Shown one piece after another: positions 30,447-37,866 of a stretch of 64,000 nucleotides of DNA. The translations under genes were made by a program, and so were the position numbers. Below the pieces are notes generated by a model that was not told the DNA's origin, did no database searches, and worked only from the letters and a program-made list of their open reading frames with translations. Positions within the stretch are counted from its first letter, which is position 1, and every line of letters begins with the position of its first letter. This stretch comes from Bacteroidaceae bacterium. Lineage in GTDB: Bacteria; Bacteroidota; Bacteroidia; Bacteroidales; Bacteroidaceae. The stretch lies in assembly GCA_016291905.1 (NCBI GenBank), contig JAEEZS010000071.1, positions 1 through 64,000 of the forward strand, in the 5' to 3' direction.

Positions 30447-31991
30447 TTAGTCACCTAATCCTTCCAGTATGTTCAGCATCTTCATGGTGGCTTTGATGGC
30501 AGCTTCGGTCTGGTCGCCATCGAGGCCTCGGGTTTTGAAGACGCGTCCCTCGTATTCCCACGTGATGATGGTTTGCACGAAGGCATCCGTGCGTCCGCCT
30601 GGCGGGATAGAGACAGCATAGTTCGTCAGCATAGGGAACTTCCGTTGAAGCGTCACCTTATATATTTTGCGCAACGCGCGCACAAAAGCGTCGTACTGTC
30701 CGTCTCCGCTCGAGTTTTCCTCAAATACCTGTCCGTCGATGTTGAGTTTGAGGGCGCAGGTGGGTTTCAGACCTTTCGAGAGAGCTACGTTGTAGCCGAT
30801 GAGCGTCACCTTGTCGTCCTTGACAGAATGTTTGAGCACGTCGGAGATGATGTAGGGAAGGTCTTCCTGCGTTACCACCTCCTTTTTGTCGCCCAGCTCG
30901 ATGATGCGGTCCGTCACCTTGCGCATGGCCTCTTCGCCGAGCACCAGTCCCAGTTCGTCGAGGTTCTTGCGGATGTTGGCTTTGCCGCTTGTCTTGCCGA
31001 GGGCATATTCGCGTTTGCGTCCGAAACGCTCGGGCAGCAGGTCGTTGCAGTAGAGTCCCATCTTGTTGTCGCCGTCGGCATGTACACCAGCTACTTGTGT
31101 GAAGACGTTTTCGCCGATGATGGGGCGATTAGGCGGTATGGCGATGCCGCTGTACGACTCCACGATGCGGCTGACGTCCACCAGACGTTCCTCGTGGATG
31201 CCGGTGAGGATGTGCAGTTGGTCTTCAAGTACTGCCTGAACGCTGGCTAAAGGCGCGTTGCCGGCACGTTCACCCAGTCCGTTGATGCAGGTGTGGATGC
31301 CGTGAATGCCTGCTGCTGCGGCAGCAAAGACGTTGCCCACGGCAAGGTCGTAATCGTTGTGGGCGTGGAAGTCGAAGTGGAGGGTAGGGAAGCGCTCCGT
31401 CATCCGGCTCACAAAGTCGGAGGTCTGAGCGGGGTTGAGGATGCCCAGCGTGTCAGGTAGCATGAAACGGCGAATGCCCTCGTCCTTCAACGCCTCCACG
31501 AGCTCCAGCGCATAGTCGGCGTTGTCTTTCATGCCGCTGCTCCAGTCCTCCAGGTAGATGTTCACGGCAATGCCGCGCTCAGTAGCATAGCGCACGGTTT
31601 CGCGGATGTCGTGGATGTGCTCAGCGGGAGTCTTGCGCAACTGCCCTGTGCAATGGCGCAGGGAACCCTTGGCAAGCAGGTTGATGACACGTCCGCCGCA
31701 TGCTTCAATCCAATCGACACTTTGTTGCCCATCGACGAATCCCAGCACCTCGATGCGATCCAGACAACCCGTCTGTGCCGCCCAGGTGCAGATGCCTCTG
31801 ACGCACTCCATCTCGCCTTCGCTGACACGGGCCGAGCCTACCTCCACGCGGTCCACGCCCACTTCTTCCAGCAGCAGTCGGGCAATCGACAGTTTCTCGT
31901 GGGGAAGGAAGGTGACGCCGCTCGTCTGCTCGCCGTCGCGCAACGTCGTGTCCATGATTTCCATCCGCCTTGTTACCTCTTCTGTACTCAT
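30447..31991 (-). CDS. cimA: (R)-citramalate synthase (LeuA paralogue)
   Basis: 514 residues from the ATG at 31991; the frame runs on to a TTG that I did not use. The barrel opens [19 protein letters not shown] and continues VDRVEVGSARVSEGE, ILGFVDGQQSVDWI, NLLAKGSL and NIYLEDWSSG; FDFHAHNDYDLAVGN holds the metal ligands. As I recall, the characterised Leptospira citramalate synthase shares these segments, including the Tyr-Leu-Glu pyruvate-pocket stretch, whereas LeuA at 18655 does not. A C-terminal regulatory domain ends DGDQTEAAIKATMKMLN. It joins pyruvate and acetyl-CoA, starting isoleucine synthesis without threonine. It is first in the operon behind the leader peptide. A second isopropylmalate synthase is the alternative. 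Confidence 0.78.
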   Translation of the reverse strand: MSTEEVTRRMEIMDTTLRDGEQTSGVTFLPHEKLSIARLLLEEVGVDRVEVGSARVSEGEMECVRGICTWAAQTGCLDRIEVLGFVDGQQSVDWIEACGGRVINLLAKGSLRHCTGQLRKTPAEHIHDIRETVRYATERGIAVNIYLEDWSSGMKDNADYALELVEALKDEGIRRFMLPDTLGILNPAQTSDFVSRMTERFPTLHFDFHAHNDYDLAVGNVFAAAAAGIHGIHTCINGLGERAGNAPLASVQAVLEDQLHILTGIHEERLVDVSRIVESYSGIAIPPNRPIIGENVFTQVAGVHADGDNKMGLYCNDLLPERFGRKREYALGKTSGKANIRKNLDELGLVLGEEAMRKVTDRIIELGDKKEVVTQEDLPYIISDVLKHSVKDDKVTLIGYNVALSKGLKPTCALKLNIDGQVFEENSSGDGQYDAFVRALRKIYKVTLQRKFPMLTNYAVSIPPGGRTDAFVQTIITWEYEGRVFKTRGLDGDQTEAAIKATMKMLNILEGLGD

Positions 31992-32020
31992 ACCTTTTTC
32001 TCTATCCTTCTCTAACCTAA

Positions 32021-32054
32021 ACAAGGCCTTTCTCTTGTGTGAGAAAAGCCTTGT
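32021..32054 (-). terminator. attenuator hairpin in the cim-ilv leader
   Basis: In the minus-strand RNA ACAAGGCUUUUCUC pairs with GAGAAAGGCCUUGU (14 pairs, one G-U) around ACACAA, then UUUAGG. The U tract is short. A competing pairing exists: GUGAGA (complement of 32070-32075) with UCUCAC (complement of 32039-32044) would break the hairpin's 5' arm. It lies between the leader peptide stop and cimA. Confidence 0.7.
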
Positions 32055-32082
32055 CTGTTATGCAATGCGTCTCACCCTCTGC

Positions 32083-32142
32083 TCATTTATGCTTGACCAG
32101 AAGTACTACCAGCAGGCTAAGGATGATGCTTGTTGCTTTCAT
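32083..32142 (-). CDS. branched-chain amino acid operon leader peptide
   Basis: A 19-codon frame, too short for usual gene callers: MKATSIILSLLVVLLVKHK then TGA. Ten of the eleven residues in IILSLLVVLLV are Ile, Leu or Val. It starts about 10 bases after the expected transcription start of a near-consensus promoter and ends 28 bases before a strong hairpin that precedes cimA-ilvEDBNC. This is the arrangement of ilv leader peptides in enterobacteria, where ribosome stalling at I/L/V codons prevents termination. The sequence is direct observation; the mechanism is inference. Confidence 0.8.
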   Translation of the reverse strand: MKATSIILSLLVVLLVKHK

Positions 32143-32159
32143 TTTCCAAAAAATCGCTG

Positions 32160-32190
32160 CAAAATTACGTTAAATTTTAATTCTGGCAAA
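32160..32190 (-). promoter_or_regulatory. promoter of the cim-ilv-lys operon
   Basis: Minus-strand TTTG (32187-32190), 19 bases, TAATTTTG (32160-32167): both boxes fit the Bacteroidota consensus. The predicted start is only about 10 bases before the leader peptide ATG at 32142. Confidence 0.85.
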
Positions 32191-32226
32191 GAAAATCCCA
32201 ATTTTTTTGAAGAAAAAGCGCTGTTT

Positions 32227-32340
32227 TCTCCTTCCTGAGCCGTGTTTTTTCCCTTGGACCGCGTTTTTATTCCACTGGGCTGTGATTTTATTCCACTGGG
32301 CTACGGATTTATTCCACTGGGCTGTGATTTTATTCCACTG
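32227..32340. repeat. 21-bp tandem array upstream of serC
   Basis: Four near-identical units beginning ATTCCACTGGGCTGTGATTT start at 32269, 32290, 32311 and 32332 (last one partial), exactly 21 bases apart. A degenerate unit precedes at 32248 and probably another near 32230. The array ends about 38 bases before the -33 box of the serC promoter. The same architecture with an unrelated unit occurs at 40890. Confidence 0.9.
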
Positions 32341-32378
32341 TAATAAAATAGAATTCGCCTCGGAATTTTGTAAAAAAA

Positions 32379-32410
32379 TTTGCATTTTCGTTTGGTTCAT
32401 CCTATCTTTG
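32379..32410 (+). promoter_or_regulatory. serC promoter, extended conserved type
   Basis: TTTG (32379-32382), 20 bases, TATCTTTG (32403-32410). The spacer CATTTTCGTTTGGTTCATCC differs at two positions from that of the promoter at 41166, and the upstream TTCGCCTCGGAA and A7 tract are also shared, so similarity extends well past the core boxes. Confidence 0.88.
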
Positions 32411-32471
32411 CAGACTATATTTGTCAACGATAACGATAAAACAGTATAAACCATCAACAAATCAAACAAAT

Positions 32472-33545
32472 ATGAAGAAGCACAATTTCAATGCGGGACC
32501 GAGTATCCTGCCGCGTGAAGTGATTGAACAGACGGCTCAGGCTATCCTTGACTTTAACGGCTCGGGCCTCTCCATTCTGGAGATTAGCCATCGCCACAAG
32601 GACTTTCAGGCTGTCATCGACGAAGCCGAGGCGCTGTTCAAGGAGATTCTGGGTGTGCCGGAGGGCTACAGCGTGCTGTTCCTCGGAGGCGGTGCCAGCC
32701 TTGAGTTCTGCATGGCGCCCATGAACTTCCTCAACAAACGGGCTGCCTACCTCAATACCGGTGTGTGGTCGAAGAAGGCCATCAAGGAGGCCAAGCAGTT
32801 TGGCGAAGTCATCGAGGTGGCATCGTCGGCCGACACCACGTTCAACTACATCCCCAAGGGCTTCACCATCCCCAAGGACGTGGACTACTTCCACTACACG
32901 TCGAACAATACCATCTACGGCACCGAAATCCGTGAGACGCCCGACAGCCCCGTGCCCATCATCTGCGACATGTCCAGCGACATCTTCTCGCACCCCGTCG
33001 AGGTGGAGAAGTACATCTGCATCTACGGAGGCGCACAGAAGAACCTCGCCCCTGCGGGTGTCACCTTCGTGGTGGTACGCAACGACGCGCTGGGCAAGGT
33101 GGAGCGCACCATCCCCACGATGCTGGACTACCGCACCCACGTCGAAGGCGGATCGATGTTCAACACGCCTCCCGTGCTGCCCATCTACAGCGCCATGCTG
33201 ACGCTGCGCTGGATTAAGAAGTGCGGCGGTATAGCCGAGATGGAGCGTCGTGCCAAGGAGCGCGCCGACCTGCTCTACAAGGCCATTGACGAGAGCCCCA
33301 TCTTCCGTCCCACGATTGCCGACCCGCGTGACCGTTCGAGGATGAACATCTGCTTCGTCATGAAGGACGAGTACAAGGAATTGGAGCCCGACTTCCTGAA
33401 GTTTGCCACCGAACGCGGCATGGTGGGCGTGAAGGGCCACCGCAGCGTGGGCGGCTTCCGCGCCAGCTGCTACAACGCCCTGCCCCTCGAGAGCGTACAG
33501 GCATTGGTGGACTGCATGAAGGAGTTCGAAAAAACTAAGATTTAA
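32472..33545 (+). CDS. serC: phosphoserine aminotransferase
   Basis: 357 residues from the ATG at 32472 ([20 protein letters not shown]); the longer frame starts inside the leader. Class V PLP enzyme: [19 protein letters not shown] binds the cofactor phosphate and [12 protein letters not shown] carries the PLP Lys. The C-terminal [20 protein letters not shown] is the substrate-binding segment. It converts 3-phosphohydroxypyruvate to phosphoserine. It is followed 8 bases later by serA. Confidence 0.96.
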   Translation: MKKHNFNAGPSILPREVIEQTAQAILDFNGSGLSILEISHRHKDFQAVIDEAEALFKEILGVPEGYSVLFLGGGASLEFCMAPMNFLNKRAAYLNTGVWSKKAIKEAKQFGEVIEVASSADTTFNYIPKGFTIPKDVDYFHYTSNNTIYGTEIRETPDSPVPIICDMSSDIFSHPVEVEKYICIYGGAQKNLAPAGVTFVVVRNDALGKVERTIPTMLDYRTHVEGGSMFNTPPVLPIYSAMLTLRWIKKCGGIAEMERRAKERADLLYKAIDESPIFRPTIADPRDRSRMNICFVMKDEYKELEPDFLKFATERGMVGVKGHRSVGGFRASCYNALPLESVQALVDCMKEFEKTKI

Positions 33546-33553
33546 ATAAGTAT

Positions 33554-34474
33554 ATGAAAGTTCTTGTTGCAACTGACAAGCCGTTTGCCAAAGTGGCTGT
33601 TGACGGTATAAAGAAAGTGATTGTTGAGGCAGGTTACGAGGTAGCCCTGCTGGAGAAATACGGCGACAAGGCCAAGCTGTTGGAAGCCGTGGCTGACGCC
33701 GACGCCCTCATCATCCGCAGCGATGTGATTGATGCCGAGGTGATGGACGCTGCCAAGCAGCTGAAGATTGTGGTGCGTGCCGGTGCCGGCTTTGACAATG
33801 TCGACCTCGCTGCCGCTACTGTCCACGGTATCTGCGTGATGAACACCCCGGGACAGAACAGCAACGCCGTTGCCGAGCTCGCCCTCGGCCTGATGGTGAT
33901 GGCTGTGCGTAACTTCTACAACGGCACCTCGGGCACCGAGCTGAAGGGCAAGCGCCTGGGTATCCATGCCTATGGTAACGTGGGCCGCAACGTCGCCCGC
34001 ATTGCCAAGGGCTTCGGAATGGAAATCTCAGCCTATGACGCCTACTGCCCCGACAGCGTAATGGAGGCCGACAACGTCCGCCCCGTCCACAGCGCCGAGG
34101 AGCTCTATGCAGAGAACGACGTGGTGTCGCTCCACATCCCCGCTACGCCCGAGACGAAGGGCAGCATCAACGCCGCCCTGCTGAGCCGTATGCCAAAGGG
34201 CGCCATCCTTGTTAATACCGCCCGCAAGGAGGTCATCAACGAGGACGAGCTGATTGAGTTCATGCAACGTCGTCTTGACTTCAAGTATGTCACCGACATC
34301 ATGCCCGCAGCCAATGACAAGATGACGGAACTCTTCACGGGACGCTACTTCTCCACACCGAAGAAGATGGGTGCCCAGACGGCTGAGGCTAACATCAACG
34401 CCGGCATCGCTGCCGCCCATCAGATTGTTGGCTTCTTCAAGGACGGCATCCGCAAGTTCCAGGTGAACCCCTAA
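33554..34474 (+). CDS. serA: short D-3-phosphoglycerate dehydrogenase (type III, Lys variant)
   Basis: 306 residues, with substrate and NAD domains but no ACT or ASB domain. The Rossmann loop reads GIHAYGNVGRNVARIAKGFG, AGAGFDNVDLAAA holds the substrate region, and NTARKEVINEDEL the active-site Arg area. Where most family members have a catalytic His in PHLGAST, this one has STPKKMGAQTAEA, a Lys. That is the pattern described for type IIIK enzymes such as the Entamoeba one. Absence of an ACT domain implies no serine feedback through that route. Confidence 0.93.
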   Translation: MKVLVATDKPFAKVAVDGIKKVIVEAGYEVALLEKYGDKAKLLEAVADADALIIRSDVIDAEVMDAAKQLKIVVRAGAGFDNVDLAAATVHGICVMNTPGQNSNAVAELALGLMVMAVRNFYNGTSGTELKGKRLGIHAYGNVGRNVARIAKGFGMEISAYDAYCPDSVMEADNVRPVHSAEELYAENDVVSLHIPATPETKGSINAALLSRMPKGAILVNTARKEVINEDELIEFMQRRLDFKYVTDIMPAANDKMTELFTGRYFSTPKKMGAQTAEANINAGIAAAHQIVGFFKDGIRKFQVNP

Positions 34475-34511
34475 CCGCTAACCCTTAACCGCTAACCGCT
34501 AAACACTCTTT

Positions 34512-35759
34512 ATGGCAAAGATAAAACCCTTCCGTGGCATTCGCCCGCCCAAAAACTTGGTCGAGAAGGTAGAGAGCCGTCCCTATGACGTGCTCGATAG
34601 CGACGAAGCCCGTGCCGAGGCCGAGGGCAACCCCATGAGTCTCTACCACATCATCCGTCCCGAAATCGACTTCCCCGTCGGCACCGACGAGCACGACCCC
34701 CGCGTCTATCCCAAGGCTGCCGAGAACTTCCAGAAGTTCCAGGACAACGGCTGGCTTGTGCAGGACGACAAGGAGAACTACTACATCTACGCCCAGACGA
34801 TGGGTACGCACACGCAGTACGGCCTTGTGGTCTGCGCTTATGTCGATGATTACATGAACGGCGTCATCAAGAAGCACGAGCTTACCCGTGCCGACAAGGA
34901 GGAGGACCGCATGAAGCACGTCCGCATCAACAACGCCAACGTCGAGCCCGTCTTCTTCGCTTTCCCCGACAATGCTGTTCTTGACGCCCTCGTCAGCCGC
35001 TATGCTGCTACCGAGCCCGAGTACGACTTCATCGCTCCCATCGACGGCTTCGGCCACAAGTTCTGGATTATCAACGACGATGCCGACATCCGCACCATTA
35101 CCGAGGAATTTGCCAAGATGCCCAGCCTATACATCGCTGACGGCCATCACCGCTCGGCTGCCGCTGCCCGTGTCTGCGCCGAGAAAGCCCAGCAGAATCC
35201 TAACCATCGTGGCGACGAGGAGTACAATTACTTCATGGCCGTCTGCTTCCCCGCTGGCCAGCTCACCATCTTCGACCTCAACCGCGTTGTCCGCGACCTC
35301 AACGGCCTTACCCCTGCCCAGTTCCTCGACAAGGTGAGCGAGGGCTTCGTGGTAGAGAAGAAGGGCAAGGAGATTTACAAACCCGCCTTCCTGCACAACT
35401 TCAGCCTCTATCTCGAGGGTGAGTGGTACAGCCTGACGGCTCGTCCCGGCACCTACGACGACAACGACCCCATCGGCGTGCTCGACGTCTCCATCTGCAG
35501 CGACCTCATCCTGCACGGTATCCTCGGCATTGGCGATCTCCGCAAGGACAAGCGCATCGACTTCGTGGGCGGCATCCGCGGCTTGGGCGAACTGCAGCGG
35601 CGCGTCGACAGCGGCGAAATGAAGGTAGCCATCGCCCTTTATCCCGTCACCATGAAGCAGCTCATGACCATTGCCGACACCGGCAACATCATGCCCCCCA
35701 AGACCACGTGGTTCGAGCCCAAGCTCCGCTCAGGGCTGGTGATACACAAATTATCCTAA
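34512..35759 (+). CDS. DUF1015 family protein
   Basis: 415 residues. It begins KIKPFRGIRPPKNLVEKVES and contains SRPYDVLDSDEARAEAEGNP, then YIADGHHRSAAAARVCAEKA and a C-terminal region ending MPPKTTWFEPKLRSGLVIHK, all standard for DUF1015. The DGHHR motif suggests a phosphotransfer or nucleotide-binding site. The family is repeatedly found with serC-serA and has been linked to serine kinase activity in archaea (SerK belongs to a related ParB/DUF1015-like group), which I offer only as a hint. The 37 bases before it hold CTAACCG tandem repeats. Confidence 0.88.
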   Translation: MAKIKPFRGIRPPKNLVEKVESRPYDVLDSDEARAEAEGNPMSLYHIIRPEIDFPVGTDEHDPRVYPKAAENFQKFQDNGWLVQDDKENYYIYAQTMGTHTQYGLVVCAYVDDYMNGVIKKHELTRADKEEDRMKHVRINNANVEPVFFAFPDNAVLDALVSRYAATEPEYDFIAPIDGFGHKFWIINDDADIRTITEEFAKMPSLYIADGHHRSAAAARVCAEKAQQNPNHRGDEEYNYFMAVCFPAGQLTIFDLNRVVRDLNGLTPAQFLDKVSEGFVVEKKGKEIYKPAFLHNFSLYLEGEWYSLTARPGTYDDNDPIGVLDVSICSDLILHGILGIGDLRKDKRIDFVGGIRGLGELQRRVDSGEMKVAIALYPVTMKQLMTIADTGNIMPPKTTWFEPKLRSGLVIHKLS

Positions 35760-35763
35760 GGCG

Positions 35764-35922
35764 TAGTTAAGAGTTAAGAATTTTTTAGTTAAGAGTTAAG
35801 AATTAAGAGTTAAGAAAAAAGTCCCGTACGCTGCATTCAGATTCCAAAGCTATTTTTCTTAATTCTTAACTCTTAATTCTTAACTCCCCTAACTCTTAAC
35901 TCTTCATTTTTAACTTAAGAAG
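35764..35922. repeat. AT-rich inverted repeat of TTAAGAGTTAAGAATT units
   Basis: Between the DUF1015 gene and yigZ. Arms 35787-35819 and 35853-35885 are 33 bases with three mismatches, built from alternating GTTAAGA and ATTAAGA units. Further units lie outside. It would form a long A/U hairpin in RNA and may stop the DUF1015 transcript, or simply be an expanded simple repeat. Confidence 0.8.
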
Positions 35923-35924
35923 CA

Positions 35925-36518
35925 ATGGACACTTTCAAGACCATAGCCGGCCGATCAGAAGGAACTTACTCCCAGTTGCGCAGTAAGTTCCTTGCCTTTG
36001 CTGCCCCTGTGCGGACGGTGGACGAGGCCATGGCCTTCGTCTCCTCCATCCAGAAGGAGTACTACGATGCGCGGCACGTTTGCTACGCCTACATGCTGGG
36101 TGCCGCTCGTGACGTCTTCCGCGCTAACGACAATGGCGAGCCTTCCGGCACCGCAGGCAAGCCCATACTGGGGCAGATTAACTCGGGTGAACTGACGGAC
36201 ATCGTGATTGCCGTCGTGCGCTACTTCGGAGGCATTAAGCTGGGCACCTCGGGGCTTATCCAAGCCTATAAGGCTGCTGCAGCCGAAGCCATCGCCGCAG
36301 CCGAGGTGATAGAGAAAACGGTGGACGAGACGCTACACATCAGTTTCGATTACTTGCTTATGAACGACGTCATGCGTATCGTCAAGGAGGAGAGCCCTAC
36401 GGTCGTTGCCCAGACGTTTGACAACCTCTGCACCATGACCCTCGTCCAGCGCGCCTCCCTCATGCCCCGCCTCCGCGCCCGCCTCGAAAACCTCCGCGAG
36501 GTCACCATCGAGGGGTAA
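35925..36518 (+). CDS. YigZ/IMPACT family protein (UPF0029)
   Basis: 197 residues. The N-terminal UPF0029 domain shows SQLRSKFLAFAAPVRTVDEA, the His region DARHVCYAYMLG, NDNGEPSGTAGKPIL and VRYFGGIKLGTSGLIQAYK. A small C-terminal DUF1949-like domain follows (ISFDYLLMNDVMRIVKEE). The structure is related to elongation factor domain IV; the family may act on ribosome or RNA, in yeast and mammals through the Gcn2 regulator IMPACT. The biochemical role in bacteria is not settled. Confidence 0.88.
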   Translation: MDTFKTIAGRSEGTYSQLRSKFLAFAAPVRTVDEAMAFVSSIQKEYYDARHVCYAYMLGAARDVFRANDNGEPSGTAGKPILGQINSGELTDIVIAVVRYFGGIKLGTSGLIQAYKAAAAEAIAAAEVIEKTVDETLHISFDYLLMNDVMRIVKEESPTVVAQTFDNLCTMTLVQRASLMPRLRARLENLREVTIEG

Positions 36519-36664
36519 AGGCTGCCTCTGTTTTTTTCGGTCTTTTCTTTCTCCTATATTATTATTCCCCTAATTCGTCCATAATTGAAAAAAGTTATCG
36601 TTTTGCTTAGTTTTTGAGTTCGCTGAACCGTCCTTGTGAAAAAGACCGAAAAGAGAGTCGGATT

Positions 36665-37165
36665 ATGACCAAAGAGAAGTTTGAAGAAATCTATCGTCGG
36701 CATTATCCCGCCATGTACCGTTTGGCCAGGACTATTCTCTATGATGCTGACGACAGCAAGGACGTGGTGAGCGAAGTCTTCACCCGATTGCTTCGTGAGA
36801 ACATCGCTCCGCAAGAAGACAAAATCGAGGGCTATCTCATGACTGGAGTCCGCAACAAATGTCGCGATGTGCTTAGCCATAAGGACGCACGCGAACGCGT
36901 CCAGAAACTCTATCTCGCAGAGATGATGCCGAAGCAAGTGGTTTTCATTCCTGATGACGACCGTCTGGAACGGCTGATGCAGTTTGTTGAAACCCGTCTT
37001 TCGCCACTCAGCCAGCAGATATTCCGTCTGAGATTCCTCGAGGAGATGACCTACGACGAGGTTTCACAAGCAGTCGGCGTGAGCAAAGTCACCATCTATA
37101 ATCACCTCTCGCAGTCGCTTCGGCAAATCAATGAGTATTTCAGTAAAGAAACCGCAAAACGATAA
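36665..37165 (+). CDS. ECF-type RNA polymerase sigma factor
   Basis: 166 residues from the ATG at 36665; an upstream TTG was rejected. Region 2 is FEEIYRRHYPAMYRLARTIL with DSKDVVSEVFTRLL, and region 4 is LSPLSQQIFRLRFLEEMTYD followed by the helix-turn-helix VSQAVGVSKVTIYNHLSQSL. It has the size and layout of Bacteroidota sigma factors that are paired with an anti-sigma protein and a TonB receptor, as here. Five bases separate it from the anti-sigma gene. It probably directs its own operon or a nutrient uptake gene. Confidence 0.93.
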   Translation: MTKEKFEEIYRRHYPAMYRLARTILYDADDSKDVVSEVFTRLLRENIAPQEDKIEGYLMTGVRNKCRDVLSHKDARERVQKLYLAEMMPKQVVFIPDDDRLERLMQFVETRLSPLSQQIFRLRFLEEMTYDEVSQAVGVSKVTIYNHLSQSLRQINEYFSKETAKR

Positions 37166-37170
37166 CCATT

Positions 37171-37866
37171 ATGGAACAGCAAGACAAAATTCATCTCCTG
37201 CTATCCCTGCAGGAACACCCCGAAAACTACACCGACGAGCAGATTACCGCCCTGCTTGCCGACGATCCCGAACTGGCAGAGCTGGCGGAACAGCTCGCCC
37301 TCACCAAGCGAGCCTTCGCCAAGCGTGAGGCTGAGCATGAACAGATTCCCTTGGACGACCTTTGGGAACAGTTTGCTGAAGAGCATGCCGACGAATTTGA
37401 TACACCTTCATTGGCACAGCAGCCCCGTGCTACTCGCATTCCTCTCTTCGGCTCACAAACGAGGAAGATTGCTGCGGCATTCATCGGCGTCATCCTCTCA
37501 GCCGGTATTGCATTCGCAGCTATTTATGTGGCGCGGAACGCCAGCCGTCCCACTCCTCAGACAGTCCCTTCGGAAAAGCCCCTGCCCACAAAGCCCGCAA
37601 CGGCACATCCCACGGATACCATCGGGTCCGACACCACCGTAACGACTCAGCCCATTGTGTTCGACAATGTCACGCTGGAGAAGATGCTGCCTGAGATAGC
37701 TGCATATTATCAGGCCGAGGTCGTGTTCACGAACGACGATGCACGCCAGCTGCGCTTCTATTTTGTGTGGCGGCACGAAGAAACGCTTGAGCACGTGCTC
37801 AATCGCCTGAACCGTTTTGAGAGCATTAACCTGGAATTACGGGACAAAAAGATTATGGTGAAATGA
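37171..37866 (+). CDS. membrane anti-sigma factor with DUF4974 domain
   Basis: 231 residues. The cytosolic N-terminal part (1-95) is acidic and helical and should bind the sigma factor. One membrane helix lies at about 97-117 (IAAAFIGVILSAGIAFAAIY), then a Pro/Thr linker, then a periplasmic domain (160-231) with VTLEKMLPEIAAYYQAEVVF and LEHVLNRLNRFESINLELRD, the DUF4974/STN-like fold. No classical FecR core is visible between. It overlaps the receptor gene by 4 bases (ATGA), so signalling partners are co-translated. Confidence 0.88.
   Translation: MEQQDKIHLLLSLQEHPENYTDEQITALLADDPELAELAEQLALTKRAFAKREAEHEQIPLDDLWEQFAEEHADEFDTPSLAQQPRATRIPLFGSQTRKIAAAFIGVILSAGIAFAAIYVARNASRPTPQTVPSEKPLPTKPATAHPTDTIGSDTTVTTQPIVFDNVTLEKMLPEIAAYYQAEVVFTNDDARQLRFYFVWRHEETLEHVLNRLNRFESINLELRDKKIMVK

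Noticed and set aside
31992..32024. N-terminal extension of cimA from TTG at 32024
   Set aside because: It would start inside the attenuator hairpin and adds 11 residues not seen in the family; ATG at 31991 is better.
32454..33572. 372-residue open frame opposite serC
   Set aside because: Shadow of a GC-rich gene: serC has clear PLP motifs, the opposite frame has none. The same holds for long opposite frames at 1631-2755, 46993-48120, 47978-49123 and 63019-63957.
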